Source: CAIVAT01 sp037131145 (GTDB taxonomy: Bacteria; Bacteroidota; Bacteroidia; Bacteroidales; FEN-979). Taken from it: DNA of 64,000 nucleotides. The stretch is from NCBI GenBank assembly GCA_037131145.1, contig JBAXRP010000001.1:7118-71117 (forward strand), in the 5' to 3' direction. Both the position numbers and the translations under genes were made by a program. Below are positions 53,881 to 63,838 of this stretch, in pieces. The notes beneath the pieces are model-generated. The model was given only the letters and a program-made list of their open reading frames with translations. It searched no databases and was not told the DNA's origin. Within the stretch, counting starts at the first letter, position 1, and every line of letters begins with the position of its first letter.

Positions 53881-56800
53881 CTACTGCTTTATTACCTTAA
53901 ACATCTCCATTCTCCCTTCATGCATCACGCTTACCATGTACATGCCTGATGTCATGTCTTCAAGGGAAACTGTTGTTTTTCCGGTCATCAAAATGCGCTT
54001 GTTCATAACTTCAGCGCCCATCAGGTTATAAATCCGGACAAGGGCCGGTGATGATGTGAACCCGGTAGAAAACGCCAAATTAATGATCCCGGTTGTAGGA
54101 TTTGGATATATTTTTACAAATGATGTTTCTGAGACCATTGACGTTGGTGTAACCTCAATTTCTTTTACAACTGCCGGCATCGATGGCGTTTGGCAAAATG
54201 GGCCGGAAGGGGAAATAAAACCATGCATATAGCCCCCTGGTTGAACAATGGTATTCGGCAAACAGGTGATCCTCTGCCCTGCTATCAGTGTGGCACTGCC
54301 CCCTTCCTGGATCACAAAAGAGGTCGCGCCTCCTGCTACCGTTATGGAATTGGTTGCATTGTAGCATTGGTTTTGAGGGTTGATAATGATACCGGCGACA
54401 TTAGTATTGGCCGGGAGCACATTCACAACCATCACTATCGTATTTGAAGTTGCCGGATTGCCGGTGACACAGGCAGCATTGGAGGTCATGACGCATTTGA
54501 CCTGGTCGCCATTGCCCGGAGAATATGTGTAGGTCATATTGGTCGCTGCGGCTACATTTGATCCATTTACGTTCCATTGGAAGAGGGGTCCCGGTCCTCC
54601 ATTGGTTGGCGATGCTGAAAAAGTTACGGGAGTGGTCGTGTAAACCGGGTTTGAAGAGGCGGTGATAGATACTGCCGGATTTAATATAGGATTCACTACC
54701 ATGGCAATTTCGTTGGATGTAACCGTCGTACCGGCAGTACAGCTATAACTGGACGTTAACATGCATTTTACCACATCATTGTTTGAAGGGGTGTAAGAGA
54801 AGGTCCCGCCGCCATCATTGCTATACAAACCAAGTATTTCCGTGGCTGAAAGCGACCGGTTATAAACGCGGACCTCATCAATGGAGCCATTGAACGGATG
54901 GCTTGAATTAATGGTCCGGTATCCGATATCAATAAATGAAGAATGTTGAATATACTGGCTGCCCGCAGTCGTTCCCCATTCCTGCCCATTGATAAAAAAC
55001 TTTAGGATCCCGTTGGCCCGTGCAACTGCAATGTGGTACCAGGTATGGGTAACAAATGGGCAATAGTTTGACATGCCGGCTAATCCTCCCCCCAGGTACA
55101 TCTGAATATATCCTCCCCCGTTTTGAAAATTCAACTGGAAATTATCTAATGAAACGTTATCTACCAGGATCATTGGATAGTTAGACAATGACAAGGGGTG
55201 CACCCAGGCAGTTATGGTGAAATCACCGGTTCCGAGAGTTGGCCAGTTGACCTGGGGAACCCGGATGTAGTTTCCGTTGCCGTTGAAATAATATGCTTTG
55301 TCCGGGCTCCCGTTATGATCCTCGGTCAATACCGGGCCATTGACGATGCCATTGTTGTTGTTCCCGCTAAAGTCATTGGCGTTGCCGGTGAACGGATAAT
55401 AGGACAAGAGGTTGGAAGTATTCCCGGAACCAGTTGACACCAATTGGTTATTTACATACCACTGGTACAGTGGATTGTTTCCGCCATTCAAAGGGGTTGC
55501 ATTGTATTGAACCTGTTCTCCCTGGCAAACAGTGTTTGAGGAAGCTGATATTGAAACGCCTAAAGGAAGGATCGGCTCAACAGTCATGGCCAGTGCGTTT
55601 GAAATAACAGGATTGGCAGAAACACACGGGCCGCCAGGGGTTAATACACAAGTAACAACGTCATTGGATTGCAGGACATTGGTTGTATAAACGGCATTTG
55701 TTGCACCAGTTACAACCAAATTATTCTTTCTCCATTGATATGCAGGAAATCCTCCATTTACCGGGGTCGCCGAAAAATTAACAGTTGCCCCAACGCATAC
55801 AACAACCGAAGGCTGGGCAACAATTGTTACACTGGATGTTGCCGGGTTGATTCCGGTGATGCTGCCATTGATGTCTAACAGAGGATTCGGAAATCCTTCG
55901 TTCAACAGAAGTGAAGGCAATTGAAGACTTGGGCTTGAACCCAAAACAAATGCCGGTTTAAGCGTAAACCTCAACTTAACCAGCACACCGGCTGCGCTGA
56001 ACGAATTGACTCCGGAGCCCGCGAAGATCACCTGTCCAGCAGTAGGATTGGCCACATACGACCATCCCTGGGTCAAGGTCCCATTGCTGACCAATTCGGT
56101 GAATGTCAGGTAGGTTGAATTGTAGGTAACGGTAGCCTGAATCGAATTTACGTTCTCACCGGAAGGCAATGCTTCAATTGTGATCGGATAATAGAATTCT
56201 CCTGCTGCCGGGCACGTTGCCGTATCAGGCATCCAGACCCGGGTATCATATACCAGCCAGTTTCCGGTTGTTGCCGATGCTCCTTGTGCATCCGTGGCCG
56301 AAACGGTTACATTCCCCCCTTTGATCGTTGACATCAATCCGGTTTGATTGATTGAAGCAACCAAAGAATCACTGACATTCCAGGTGATGGGAGGTGTTCC
56401 TCCTCCTTCCAGGGTAAACTGTTTGGTTTGTCCGGCCACCAGGGTTCCGGAAGCGGGCGTAATGGACAATGATGGCAGGCTGACCGTTGTAAACTGTCCA
56501 TTGGTGAAATTGGGCATCAGATCCTCGTTGAACAATCCATTGATGAAAGTGAGCGTGGAGGTTCCCGTGGTGGTCGTCGAAACATGGAATTTTACATAGA
56601 TCAGAACACCACTGCCCGACAAGGTAGTTGTCCCGGCAAAATTGAGCGTGAAGGTTCCCGGAACCGTGGCATTGTAAACCGGCACGGGATAAGATGCCAA
56701 TAACGTCCCGGCCTGAACAATTCCCACCGGAGTGAGCAAATTCGGACTGTAGCTGAAACTGAATCCGCCGGAAAAGATTTCCAGTCCGCTCAGATCGGTG

Positions 56801-57570
56801 GTGTTGACCGGGATGTTGATATCCTGTCCCTGGAGCTGGCTCAGGTTGGCCGGGATGGAGAGCCGCATCGGCCGGATCTCGATAAAACTGTTGGTCGTAT
56901 CGCGCAATCCCTGGTTATCCTTTACGATTACTTTGGTGAAACCGGACTGTGTTGCAGTCATGAGTCCGCTTGAGTTGACCGAAGAAACCGCTGTGTTGGT
57001 CACAAACCACTGATAGGGCGCCACGCCCCCTGAAACCGTGAATTGCATCGTCTCCCCTTTGGTAATCGACCCGGAATTCGGACTGATCGTGATATAAGGT
57101 GGCGTGCCGATGATGAGATATCCATTGTCAAAAGTCATTGCAGGTGTCCCTTCGTTGAAGAAGTTGTATTGAGCATTTGAAAAATTGACCGCAATCCCCG
57201 CTGGCTGCAAAGCCTTGAAACGAATAAAAATGAATTTCCCGATCCCGGTCAGCGGTGTTGTTCCGGCGCCTGCAATGGTCACCTGTCCAGGAACTGCGGT
57301 ATTTAGCGTTGGGGCGCCAAATGCATTGCTGATGGCTCCTGTTGTGATAACCGAGATCAACTGCAGGTAATTCTGGTTGAAGGTGATTTGCAGGGTGTAG
57401 GAAAAAATATTCTGACCGGTGAGGGTGTTGTCGGCGTAAACAGGCAAGTCGATGAAATTCCCTGAAAGTGTTGTAGTGTCAGGAATCCGCATTTGAATAG
57501 TTTGGGACTTTGCTGTTTGGGTTCCGGCAACCATCCACAAAAAACCTATGATGAACAATAATTTTTTCAT
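53881..57570 (-). CDS. large T9SS surface protein with three cohesin-like domains, Ig-like repeats and a LamG insert
   Basis: A 1229-residue secreted protein with a signal peptide ending near TAKSQ. Residues about 28-160, 230-365 and 445-565 are three cohesin-like domains (for example GQNIFSYTLQITFNQNYLQL and GIGKFIFIRFKAL), the first two each followed by a BIG2-like Ig domain (ITISPNSGSITKGETMQFTVSGG). Next come three to four repeated Ig-like domains marked by VYxSNxVVKCxL/TPxNGDQVKC. A LamG-like jelly roll (YYPFTGNANDFSGNNNNG ... FNGSIDEVRVYNRSLS) is inserted in one of them. The last 75 residues (VKIYPNPTTGIINL ... GMYMVSV) form a T9SS sorting domain. It lies 10 bases downstream of the beta-helix gene. 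Confidence 0.85.
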   Translation of the reverse strand: MKKLLFIIGFLWMVAGTQTAKSQTIQMRIPDTTTLSGNFIDLPVYADNTLTGQNIFSYTLQITFNQNYLQLISVITTGAISNAFGAPTLNTAVPGQVTIAGAGTTPLTGIGKFIFIRFKALQPAGIAVNFSNAQYNFFNEGTPAMTFDNGYLIIGTPPYITISPNSGSITKGETMQFTVSGGVAPYQWFVTNTAVSSVNSSGLMTATQSGFTKVIVKDNQGLRDTTNSFIEIRPMRLSIPANLSQLQGQDINIPVNTTDLSGLEIFSGGFSFSYSPNLLTPVGIVQAGTLLASYPVPVYNATVPGTFTLNFAGTTTLSGSGVLIYVKFHVSTTTTGTSTLTFINGLFNEDLMPNFTNGQFTTVSLPSLSITPASGTLVAGQTKQFTLEGGGTPPITWNVSDSLVASINQTGLMSTIKGGNVTVSATDAQGASATTGNWLVYDTRVWMPDTATCPAAGEFYYPITIEALPSGENVNSIQATVTYNSTYLTFTELVSNGTLTQGWSYVANPTAGQVIFAGSGVNSFSAAGVLVKLRFTLKPAFVLGSSPSLQLPSLLLNEGFPNPLLDINGSITGINPATSSVTIVAQPSVVVCVGATVNFSATPVNGGFPAYQWRKNNLVVTGATNAVYTTNVLQSNDVVTCVLTPGGPCVSANPVISNALAMTVEPILPLGVSISASSNTVCQGEQVQYNATPLNGGNNPLYQWYVNNQLVSTGSGNTSNLLSYYPFTGNANDFSGNNNNGIVNGPVLTEDHNGSPDKAYYFNGNGNYIRVPQVNWPTLGTGDFTITAWVHPLSLSNYPMILVDNVSLDNFQLNFQNGGGYIQMYLGGGLAGMSNYCPFVTHTWYHIAVARANGILKFFINGQEWGTTAGSQYIQHSSFIDIGYRTINSSHPFNGSIDEVRVYNRSLSATEILGLYSNDGGGTFSYTPSNNDVVKCMLTSSYSCTAGTTVTSNEIAMVVNPILNPAVSITASSNPVYTTTPVTFSASPTNGGPGPLFQWNVNGSNVAAATNMTYTYSPGNGDQVKCVMTSNAACVTGNPATSNTIVMVVNVLPANTNVAGIIINPQNQCYNATNSITVAGGATSFVIQEGGSATLIAGQRITCLPNTIVQPGGYMHGFISPSGPFCQTPSMPAVVKEIEVTPTSMVSETSFVKIYPNPTTGIINLAFSTGFTSSPALVRIYNLMGAEVMNKRILMTGKTTVSLEDMTSGMYMVSVMHEGRMEMFKVIKQ

Positions 57571-57580
57571 ACTATTTCGT

Positions 57581-60500
57581 TTACCTCGTTAATTGCAGAA
57601 TCTGTGTCTGAACAAAGCCATCCGCCATCATCCTGATCAGGTAGGTTCCGGGTTTAAGGTTCAAGGTTGTGGTGGAGATGGATACCGTATACTTGCCTGT
57701 GGACATCAATCCATCGGCAAGCGTGGCCATTTTTTGTCCCATCATGTTAAATATTTCTATTGTAACATGCTTATTGTCTCCGTTTAAAAACCAGGTAAGC
57801 ATCGCGTTTCCGGTGGTTGGGTTCGGGAAAACCGGGAACATTTTGTCAGGCGCATCATCGTTCTTTCCCTGGATGCCGGTCAACAGGCCATGAATGGCAA
57901 CGCTTCCGCTCAAAGCGTTGGCGGTCAGATCGGTTTCATTGGCCAGGAAAGTATTGACGGTTATTGGTGTTGTTACCGACTGGTATGGCTGACAACGAGC
58001 AACGAAAGCGACCATAGCCAGCGTTGTATCCATGCTTAACGGAATTGTGCCTGCCAGGGCCATGGTGACAATGCCGTTGATGCTGTCGTTGCTGAAACTG
58101 AAATTCATCCCCTCGATAAGGTTGGCCACATTTTTAACTTCCAGGTAAGCCGGATCATATTTCAGGCAAATATCGTCGGATACCATCCCGGAATCATTGA
58201 TCACCCTGACAGGGACATTCACCTCCTCCCCGCTGGTTGCCGTGGCATTGCCCACCATGAGCTGAGGATCGGATAAAATAGCGTTTGCCGCTTTAAGCAA
58301 CTCCGCCGGGAAAAAGTTGATCAGCCCGACCGAGTATTGCAGGATGAGCGAAGCATCGTATGCGGTAATCCCGGCAGTTCCGCTCGTATTGGCCACCAAC
58401 TGCTGGGTACTGTTCAATGGGATCAGGCCAACCGCGTATTTCAACACCAATGAAGCATCATAAGCTGAAACAGTGCCGTTGAGGCTCACATCGCCCATCA
58501 GCGGCGCCCCAGCGCCATTGGCTTTCCAGGGAGAGTAATCAACCATGTCGCTGACCACATCCCCGGTACCTCCCGGATTTCCCGAATGGGTTGGCCCTGT
58601 GTTGCTTCCCCACCAGCAGTTTTCGGCGTTGATGTTGAAGGCGAGGCCGGCGTTTTGGATGCCATATAATTCATTTCCATAGATATCGCAGTTGTTTACC
58701 AATGGATCGGATGCTCCATTGGCCAGGATTCCTATCTTGTTTTTATAAATGGACGTGTTCAGTATAGAAGGACTGGCGCTGTTCAGGGTAATCCCCGGAT
58801 AGGGTCCTCCCCAATTTGAAGGATAATTGAAACCAGCATACCGGACAATACAGTGATGGAGTTTGCAAAGAGCGTCATTCGACTCGTTCTCAAACACCAA
58901 TCCGGTCCAGGGATAGCGATATCCATAAACAGAGGAATAGTAAAACCCCGGCTGACTTAAGGTACTGTCAGAATTGGTATCACCACCATAGAAATCGTCG
59001 CGGATGTCGGTGAAAACAATGGTGCTGTCGGCAGTCGATCCGCCGATGGCCATCATGCCTTTCTTAATGTTGAGTCCCTTTTGATCATTAAATTTAAGAA
59101 CTACACCAGGTTCGATCGTCATTACTGAACTTGTGCCGATTATAAAATTATCATGGAAATAGTAAGGAATGTTCACCTGGCTGCCAAATGCCCGTTTTGG
59201 CAAAGTGATATTCTGCGCCATTGTTTCCGCCTTAACGCCAAGCGCTTTATAGGTTGTACCCGAGATGATATTTCCGGCAGTTGACGCCGGATATGATACG
59301 AGAGAAAACTCAAGAGGAGTGTAGGTCAGGTTGTGAAATGTGCAGGAATCAACCACCGGCTGGGAATTCCCGGCCATGTTTATCCCCCGGTTGTCCTTTT
59401 CAAACCGGCTGTTCCTGATGGTTGGCGAGGACTGCTGAATCATGATCGCATCATTCTGGTATTTAAAAATTGCATGGTTGATGATGCAATGCTGGTCATC
59501 GCTGACATCGTTGAATTTTAAAATGTATTGTTGATTGATGGCAGGCACGGTCAACGATCCGTCGCCATTGGAGTCCATCGGGTTTCCAGAGGAATCATCA
59601 CGGTAATCGGTAAACACGACAGGTTCGTTTTGTGTTCCGGAAATTTTCAAAGCGCCGTTGATATCAAGACAACGGGAATTTAATTGCCCCAGGGATCCGT
59701 TATTGTAATACGCCTGATATTTGAACACGATTCCCTCCGGCACACTGATGGTTGTTCCACTATTGATGGAGGAATTATAATAGTTGCCATCGTAAGCGCC
59801 AAACATTATATAGGTAATATTCTGTATTCCCGCAAAATTCCTTTTGATCACCGTATCATCAATTGAGTAATTTTCAACAGCTACGCCCAAACCAAACAAT
59901 CCAACATTTGAAACGATGTTGTTGTTCCCGAAAACAGGATTTGAAAATAAGCTCATTGTTACCGGAGTGGAGGCTATATTGCTGAATTCAGTGTTTGAGA
60001 TTACCGGGGAGGAATTTCCATATATGCCGATGCCAGAACTTCCTGAATGTTCAAATACACAGCTATCGATGATGACCGACGTACTGTTAATGCATATTTC
60101 ACCAAATCGTTTAAAATAATACTGCGGATTGTCAGAATAAGGAAAAAATGCACCTCCATAACTGAAAAGACAGTTTTCCATTTCATTTGGCTGGGAATTG
60201 CCCGAGCTGTTAAATTCGATGTAACGCCAGTCTCCTTTCTGCGGGATGGTACTATTGCCGTCATTGTTGGTATCTCCTCCTTTCGAGTCGTCACGGTTGG
60301 AGGTAAAAACAATGGGCTCCGAAGCGGTCCCGACTGCCGATAATTTCCCGTTGATGGTAATGTAACCTTTACTGGAATAACTATTCCAGAAATCATAATA
60401 TGGAAATTTGATGACAACCCCTGGCTCAATGGTTAGGATGGCATTTGCGTCAATGGTTAATTGCTGAACCAGGTATGCGATGTTTGTATAACCCGCAACA

Positions 60501-63500
60501 TTTCTCTTTTTTAATGTTGCGTTTGAAGATAATGTCCCTTCAATGATCCGGAGGCCGTTGCTCGCATTGTTTACAAACGAAATATTGTCCAGTTGCGGAT
60601 CTGAAGTCAACGACATGGCAATTGGATCCTTGACACAATTCTGGATGGTGGCCCCGTTGATTACGGTAACCGATGAACCATCAATCCAGAAACCATAGTT
60701 CAAAGAACTTGAAAGAGATGCATTTGAAACTGACGTATTGGCAGAAACGAAAGCGAGCATGCCGCCTTTTGTGTCCGACCAATAAGCAGTAAAACCGCCA
60801 TATTTTACTTTGGCGTTTTTCACCTTGCAGAAAAGGTCGTCGCTGGTTTCGTTGTACTGGATCCTGCCCCAGTCCCCACCCGCAGGCGATGTCTGGCTCC
60901 CGTCGTTGTTGGAGTCGCCAGGGTTGCCTGCATTGTCATCTTTGGCAGAGGTGAAAACCACTTCGTTTCCGGGCAAAGATCCGCCGTTGATCTTCAGGCC
61001 GCCGTTCACCTCTATCCGCCTTCTGTCGGCAGTTGTATTCACCTTGATCACAACGCCCGAATCAATCGTTACATTAGTTCCGGCGTTAATGAACAGTTCA
61101 TCCAAAAGCAGGTAGGTGATATTGGCGTACCCTGCAAAATTTTGTTTGACCAGGGTTCCGCCTGAACCCAACTGCTCACCGATGATGCCCAACGCCGTGA
61201 ATCCGCAATTCACCATGGTATTCCCGGCAAAATAGGGGTTTGCCGAAATAGATTTGGCCACCGCCACCACCGTGGAATGGTCAAAGGAGTTGTTGAAAAT
61301 CCTTGGGTGGCTGTTCCCGGCACAATAGACCCCAAATTCATTGTGTTTGATCACGCAATTTGTAATAGCCGGACTGGCATTCTCCAGGGTGATCTGGCCA
61401 CCCCTGCATTGACGCCAGTTATTGTGATCAATAAAAATGAAATGATCATTGTTGTCACCGTAATAGATCCGGCAGTAATCAAGCCTGCTGGCGGTATCCG
61501 AGGTAGTCGTGAACAGAAAACCTCCCCAATCGCCGATCGTGGGGCTTGTTTGCGAGCCATCCTTGTTGGTGTCGAACGGGTTTCCGAAATTGTCATCCCT
61601 GGCAGAAGTAAGTACGATCATGCTGTCAGAAGTGCCAACGGCAATCAATTTCCCCTCTACGATAAACTTCCTGTAAACATAATAGGAGCTTGTAGGATAA
61701 TAGGTTTTGATGACTACTCCTTTGTTGATCGTCAGCGTCTTTCCCTGAGGTACGGTTATGTTGTCGAGCATCAGGTAGGTGATGTTGGGAACAGAAGTAA
61801 AGTTCCTGACCGGAAGCACGGCATCAGCGGTCATGGTGCCTCCCAGCAAACCGATTGCATCGTAGGCGTTGTCGGAAAAAGAAAGGGTATTGTTCGATAG
61901 TACCGGATTTGCCTCGTACGACAGGGCGATTGGCGTCATTTGGCTGGAACCGACCGTATTGTTTGAAAATGCCGGGTTGGAAACATATTGCATATAAGCT
62001 CCGAAGTAATTGATCGAGAGGTCGCATTGGTCGATGGTTGGGCTTGCATTGTACATGGAGATGCCCCCGATGTTGCCGCATCCTGCATAACGGAGCTTGC
62101 AACGGCGCATCAGGCAGGTTGCATCATTGCTCGCATCGTTAAACCGAACGCCATACCAGTTGCCCGATGCAGGTGTTGTGTTTGTGCCATCATTGTTGGT
62201 GTCGCCGCCCCAGTTGTCATCCTTGTAACTTGTAAAAAAAATGTTCTCCCCGGGAGCGGCTTCTGCCACAAGTGTACCGTTCACGTCGAGCGCAATATAA
62301 TCCTGGAATTTCAGGATACTGGCCGAGGCGATCACCATCCGGCCGCCGGCATTGATCGTCATGGTATTCGGGAAATAATAGGGAACCGGCAGTTCGGGGA
62401 GGACCAGTGTATCAGAAAAATTGTAAAAACCCATGTAGGCAGCTTTGTTTACATTGCCACTCATGGTATTTGTGCCTGTTGTTACAAGATCAGCCGAAGC
62501 GGCATAAAACACCGGCCATTTGCAGTTTGAGATCGTTATGCCGGCAATGTTGATTTTTGCATGGGCATTCAGATAAATGCCATATTGCATGTTCTGCATG
62601 GCAACACCGGAAAATGTAGCACGCGCATTGTTGTCCGTATAAATCACATATCCGGAGGATGCGGCAGATGCGCTTGTTGTAGTAATGGTCCCACCGGTCA
62701 TGACCAGGTTTCCATAAGACTGAACCTGAGCGCCGGAGGAACTGAAATTCTGCAGGTCGGTATTCAGCAGCGAGGCTTTTCCGTTATACACGTAAAACTG
62801 AGAAGCATACTGAATCTGGCAGGAGGTTAGCGTCACCCTTCCTGAATCAGCCAGCGTTGGTGAACCAACCTGGATATAACCCCAATCGCCGGGCGCCGGC
62901 GTAGCATTTCCTGAAGTAAAGATGGTGTTTGTAGCATTGAGCTGGCCATACACACCGAGCCACTGACCCGGCGCCATCTTAATAATGTTTCCGGGTTGAA
63001 TCGTCATGCTTGCACCGTGCTGGATCGTAATTTGAGCCGAAAAATAATATGGGATGTTTATTGTCGGAAGTATCATTGCACCAGTTACGCTGCTGAATGA
63101 AAAATTCACCATCGAATTGGTATTCCCGGTGAACGAATTGATCCCATGCAAGCCCAGGTCGGCGGCTCCCTGGTAGCACAACGGCCAGTTGCAGGCCGTG
63201 ATGATGGTATTGGTAAGATCAAAAGCCGAACCTTGCTGAAGGTTGATGCCATACTGAAAATGCTGGATCGTCACGCCCGACAGGGTATCTATGGAGCTTG
63301 TATTCCCAAGGATACCGGCATAAGAGGATGCCGCAGTGGCGCTGTTGGTGTTGATGCTTCCGCCGGTCATCTTAAACCGGCCATTCGCCTGGACACTCAC
63401 GCCGTTGGTATTGAAATTGAGCAAATCCGTATTGGTCAATGTTGCCTTTCCCCTGTAAACCGAAAAGGTAGTTGCATACAGCACCTGGCAGCCGTTCAGG

Positions 63501-63838
63501 TTGACCGAACCGATATCCGTGGCCGTGGTTCCCCCGGTTTGAATATACGACCAGATTCCCGGGGTGGGGCTTGCGTTGTTCGAAGTGAAGGTAACGCCGG
63601 TGGCATTCATGGCGCCATATACCAGCATGTACTGGCCATCGTCGAATTTGACGGTCACCCCGGATTCTACCGTCAGGGTTGCTCCGTTGTTTACTGTTAT
63701 GTAGGAAGTCACGATGTATGGGCTCCCGGCCATATTCCATGTGGTATTTGAAGAAATAACACCGGAAACGTTGGTGGCAAGCAGCGGTTGCAGGCTACAG
63801 AAAAAAATGAAACCTGTGAGGATAAGAAGTTTTTTCAT
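57581..63838 (-). CDS. giant T9SS surface protein: beta-helix modules, dockerin-like and cohesin-like domains
   Basis: A 2085-residue secreted protein. I start at the ATG at 63838, which gives MKKLLILTGFIFF and a clear signal peptide; the frame opens earlier only through a TTG. The first part holds two similar modules of about 190 residues. Next come six modules of about 210 residues with parallel beta-helix-type repeats, each containing an Asp-rich loop (DTNNDGTN, DTNKDGSQ, DSNNDGSQ, DTNNDGNS, DSNGDGSL, DTNSDST) that probably binds calcium. Near residues 1780-1850 two dockerin-like segments (GDVSLNGTVSAYDASLVLKY and ITAYDASLILQY) precede a cohesin-like domain (about 1860-1990). The T9SS sorting domain (FPVFPNPTTGNAML ... 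GTYLIRMM) ends it. The carbohydrate or protein ligand is unknown. Confidence 0.85.
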   Translation of the reverse strand: MKKLLILTGFIFFCSLQPLLATNVSGVISSNTTWNMAGSPYIVTSYITVNNGATLTVESGVTVKFDDGQYMLVYGAMNATGVTFTSNNASPTPGIWSYIQTGGTTATDIGSVNLNGCQVLYATTFSVYRGKATLTNTDLLNFNTNGVSVQANGRFKMTGGSINTNSATAASSYAGILGNTSSIDTLSGVTIQHFQYGINLQQGSAFDLTNTIITACNWPLCYQGAADLGLHGINSFTGNTNSMVNFSFSSVTGAMILPTINIPYYFSAQITIQHGASMTIQPGNIIKMAPGQWLGVYGQLNATNTIFTSGNATPAPGDWGYIQVGSPTLADSGRVTLTSCQIQYASQFYVYNGKASLLNTDLQNFSSSGAQVQSYGNLVMTGGTITTTSASAASSGYVIYTDNNARATFSGVAMQNMQYGIYLNAHAKINIAGITISNCKWPVFYAASADLVTTGTNTMSGNVNKAAYMGFYNFSDTLVLPELPVPYYFPNTMTINAGGRMVIASASILKFQDYIALDVNGTLVAEAAPGENIFFTSYKDDNWGGDTNNDGTNTTPASGNWYGVRFNDASNDATCLMRRCKLRYAGCGNIGGISMYNASPTIDQCDLSINYFGAYMQYVSNPAFSNNTVGSSQMTPIALSYEANPVLSNNTLSFSDNAYDAIGLLGGTMTADAVLPVRNFTSVPNITYLMLDNITVPQGKTLTINKGVVIKTYYPTSSYYVYRKFIVEGKLIAVGTSDSMIVLTSARDDNFGNPFDTNKDGSQTSPTIGDWGGFLFTTTSDTASRLDYCRIYYGDNNDHFIFIDHNNWRQCRGGQITLENASPAITNCVIKHNEFGVYCAGNSHPRIFNNSFDHSTVVAVAKSISANPYFAGNTMVNCGFTALGIIGEQLGSGGTLVKQNFAGYANITYLLLDELFINAGTNVTIDSGVVIKVNTTADRRRIEVNGGLKINGGSLPGNEVVFTSAKDDNAGNPGDSNNDGSQTSPAGGDWGRIQYNETSDDLFCKVKNAKVKYGGFTAYWSDTKGGMLAFVSANTSVSNASLSSSLNYGFWIDGSSVTVINGATIQNCVKDPIAMSLTSDPQLDNISFVNNASNGLRIIEGTLSSNATLKKRNVAGYTNIAYLVQQLTIDANAILTIEPGVVIKFPYYDFWNSYSSKGYITINGKLSAVGTASEPIVFTSNRDDSKGGDTNNDGNSTIPQKGDWRYIEFNSSGNSQPNEMENCLFSYGGAFFPYSDNPQYYFKRFGEICINSTSVIIDSCVFEHSGSSGIGIYGNSSPVISNTEFSNIASTPVTMSLFSNPVFGNNNIVSNVGLFGLGVAVENYSIDDTVIKRNFAGIQNITYIMFGAYDGNYYNSSINSGTTISVPEGIVFKYQAYYNNGSLGQLNSRCLDINGALKISGTQNEPVVFTDYRDDSSGNPMDSNGDGSLTVPAINQQYILKFNDVSDDQHCIINHAIFKYQNDAIMIQQSSPTIRNSRFEKDNRGINMAGNSQPVVDSCTFHNLTYTPLEFSLVSYPASTAGNIISGTTYKALGVKAETMAQNITLPKRAFGSQVNIPYYFHDNFIIGTSSVMTIEPGVVLKFNDQKGLNIKKGMMAIGGSTADSTIVFTDIRDDFYGGDTNSDSTLSQPGFYYSSVYGYRYPWTGLVFENESNDALCKLHHCIVRYAGFNYPSNWGGPYPGITLNSASPSILNTSIYKNKIGILANGASDPLVNNCDIYGNELYGIQNAGLAFNINAENCWWGSNTGPTHSGNPGGTGDVVSDMVDYSPWKANGAGAPLMGDVSLNGTVSAYDASLVLKYAVGLIPLNSTQQLVANTSGTAGITAYDASLILQYSVGLINFFPAELLKAANAILSDPQLMVGNATATSGEEVNVPVRVINDSGMVSDDICLKYDPAYLEVKNVANLIEGMNFSFSNDSINGIVTMALAGTIPLSMDTTLAMVAFVARCQPYQSVTTPITVNTFLANETDLTANALSGSVAIHGLLTGIQGKNDDAPDKMFPVFPNPTTGNAMLTWFLNGDNKHVTIEIFNMMGQKMATLADGLMSTGKYTVSISTTTLNLKPGTYLIRMMADGFVQTQILQLTR

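Noticed and set aside
57593..63751. Long open frames opposite the giant surface-protein genes
   Set aside because: They follow the low stop-codon density of a repetitive GC-balanced gene, and their translations are low-complexity with no recognisable domain.
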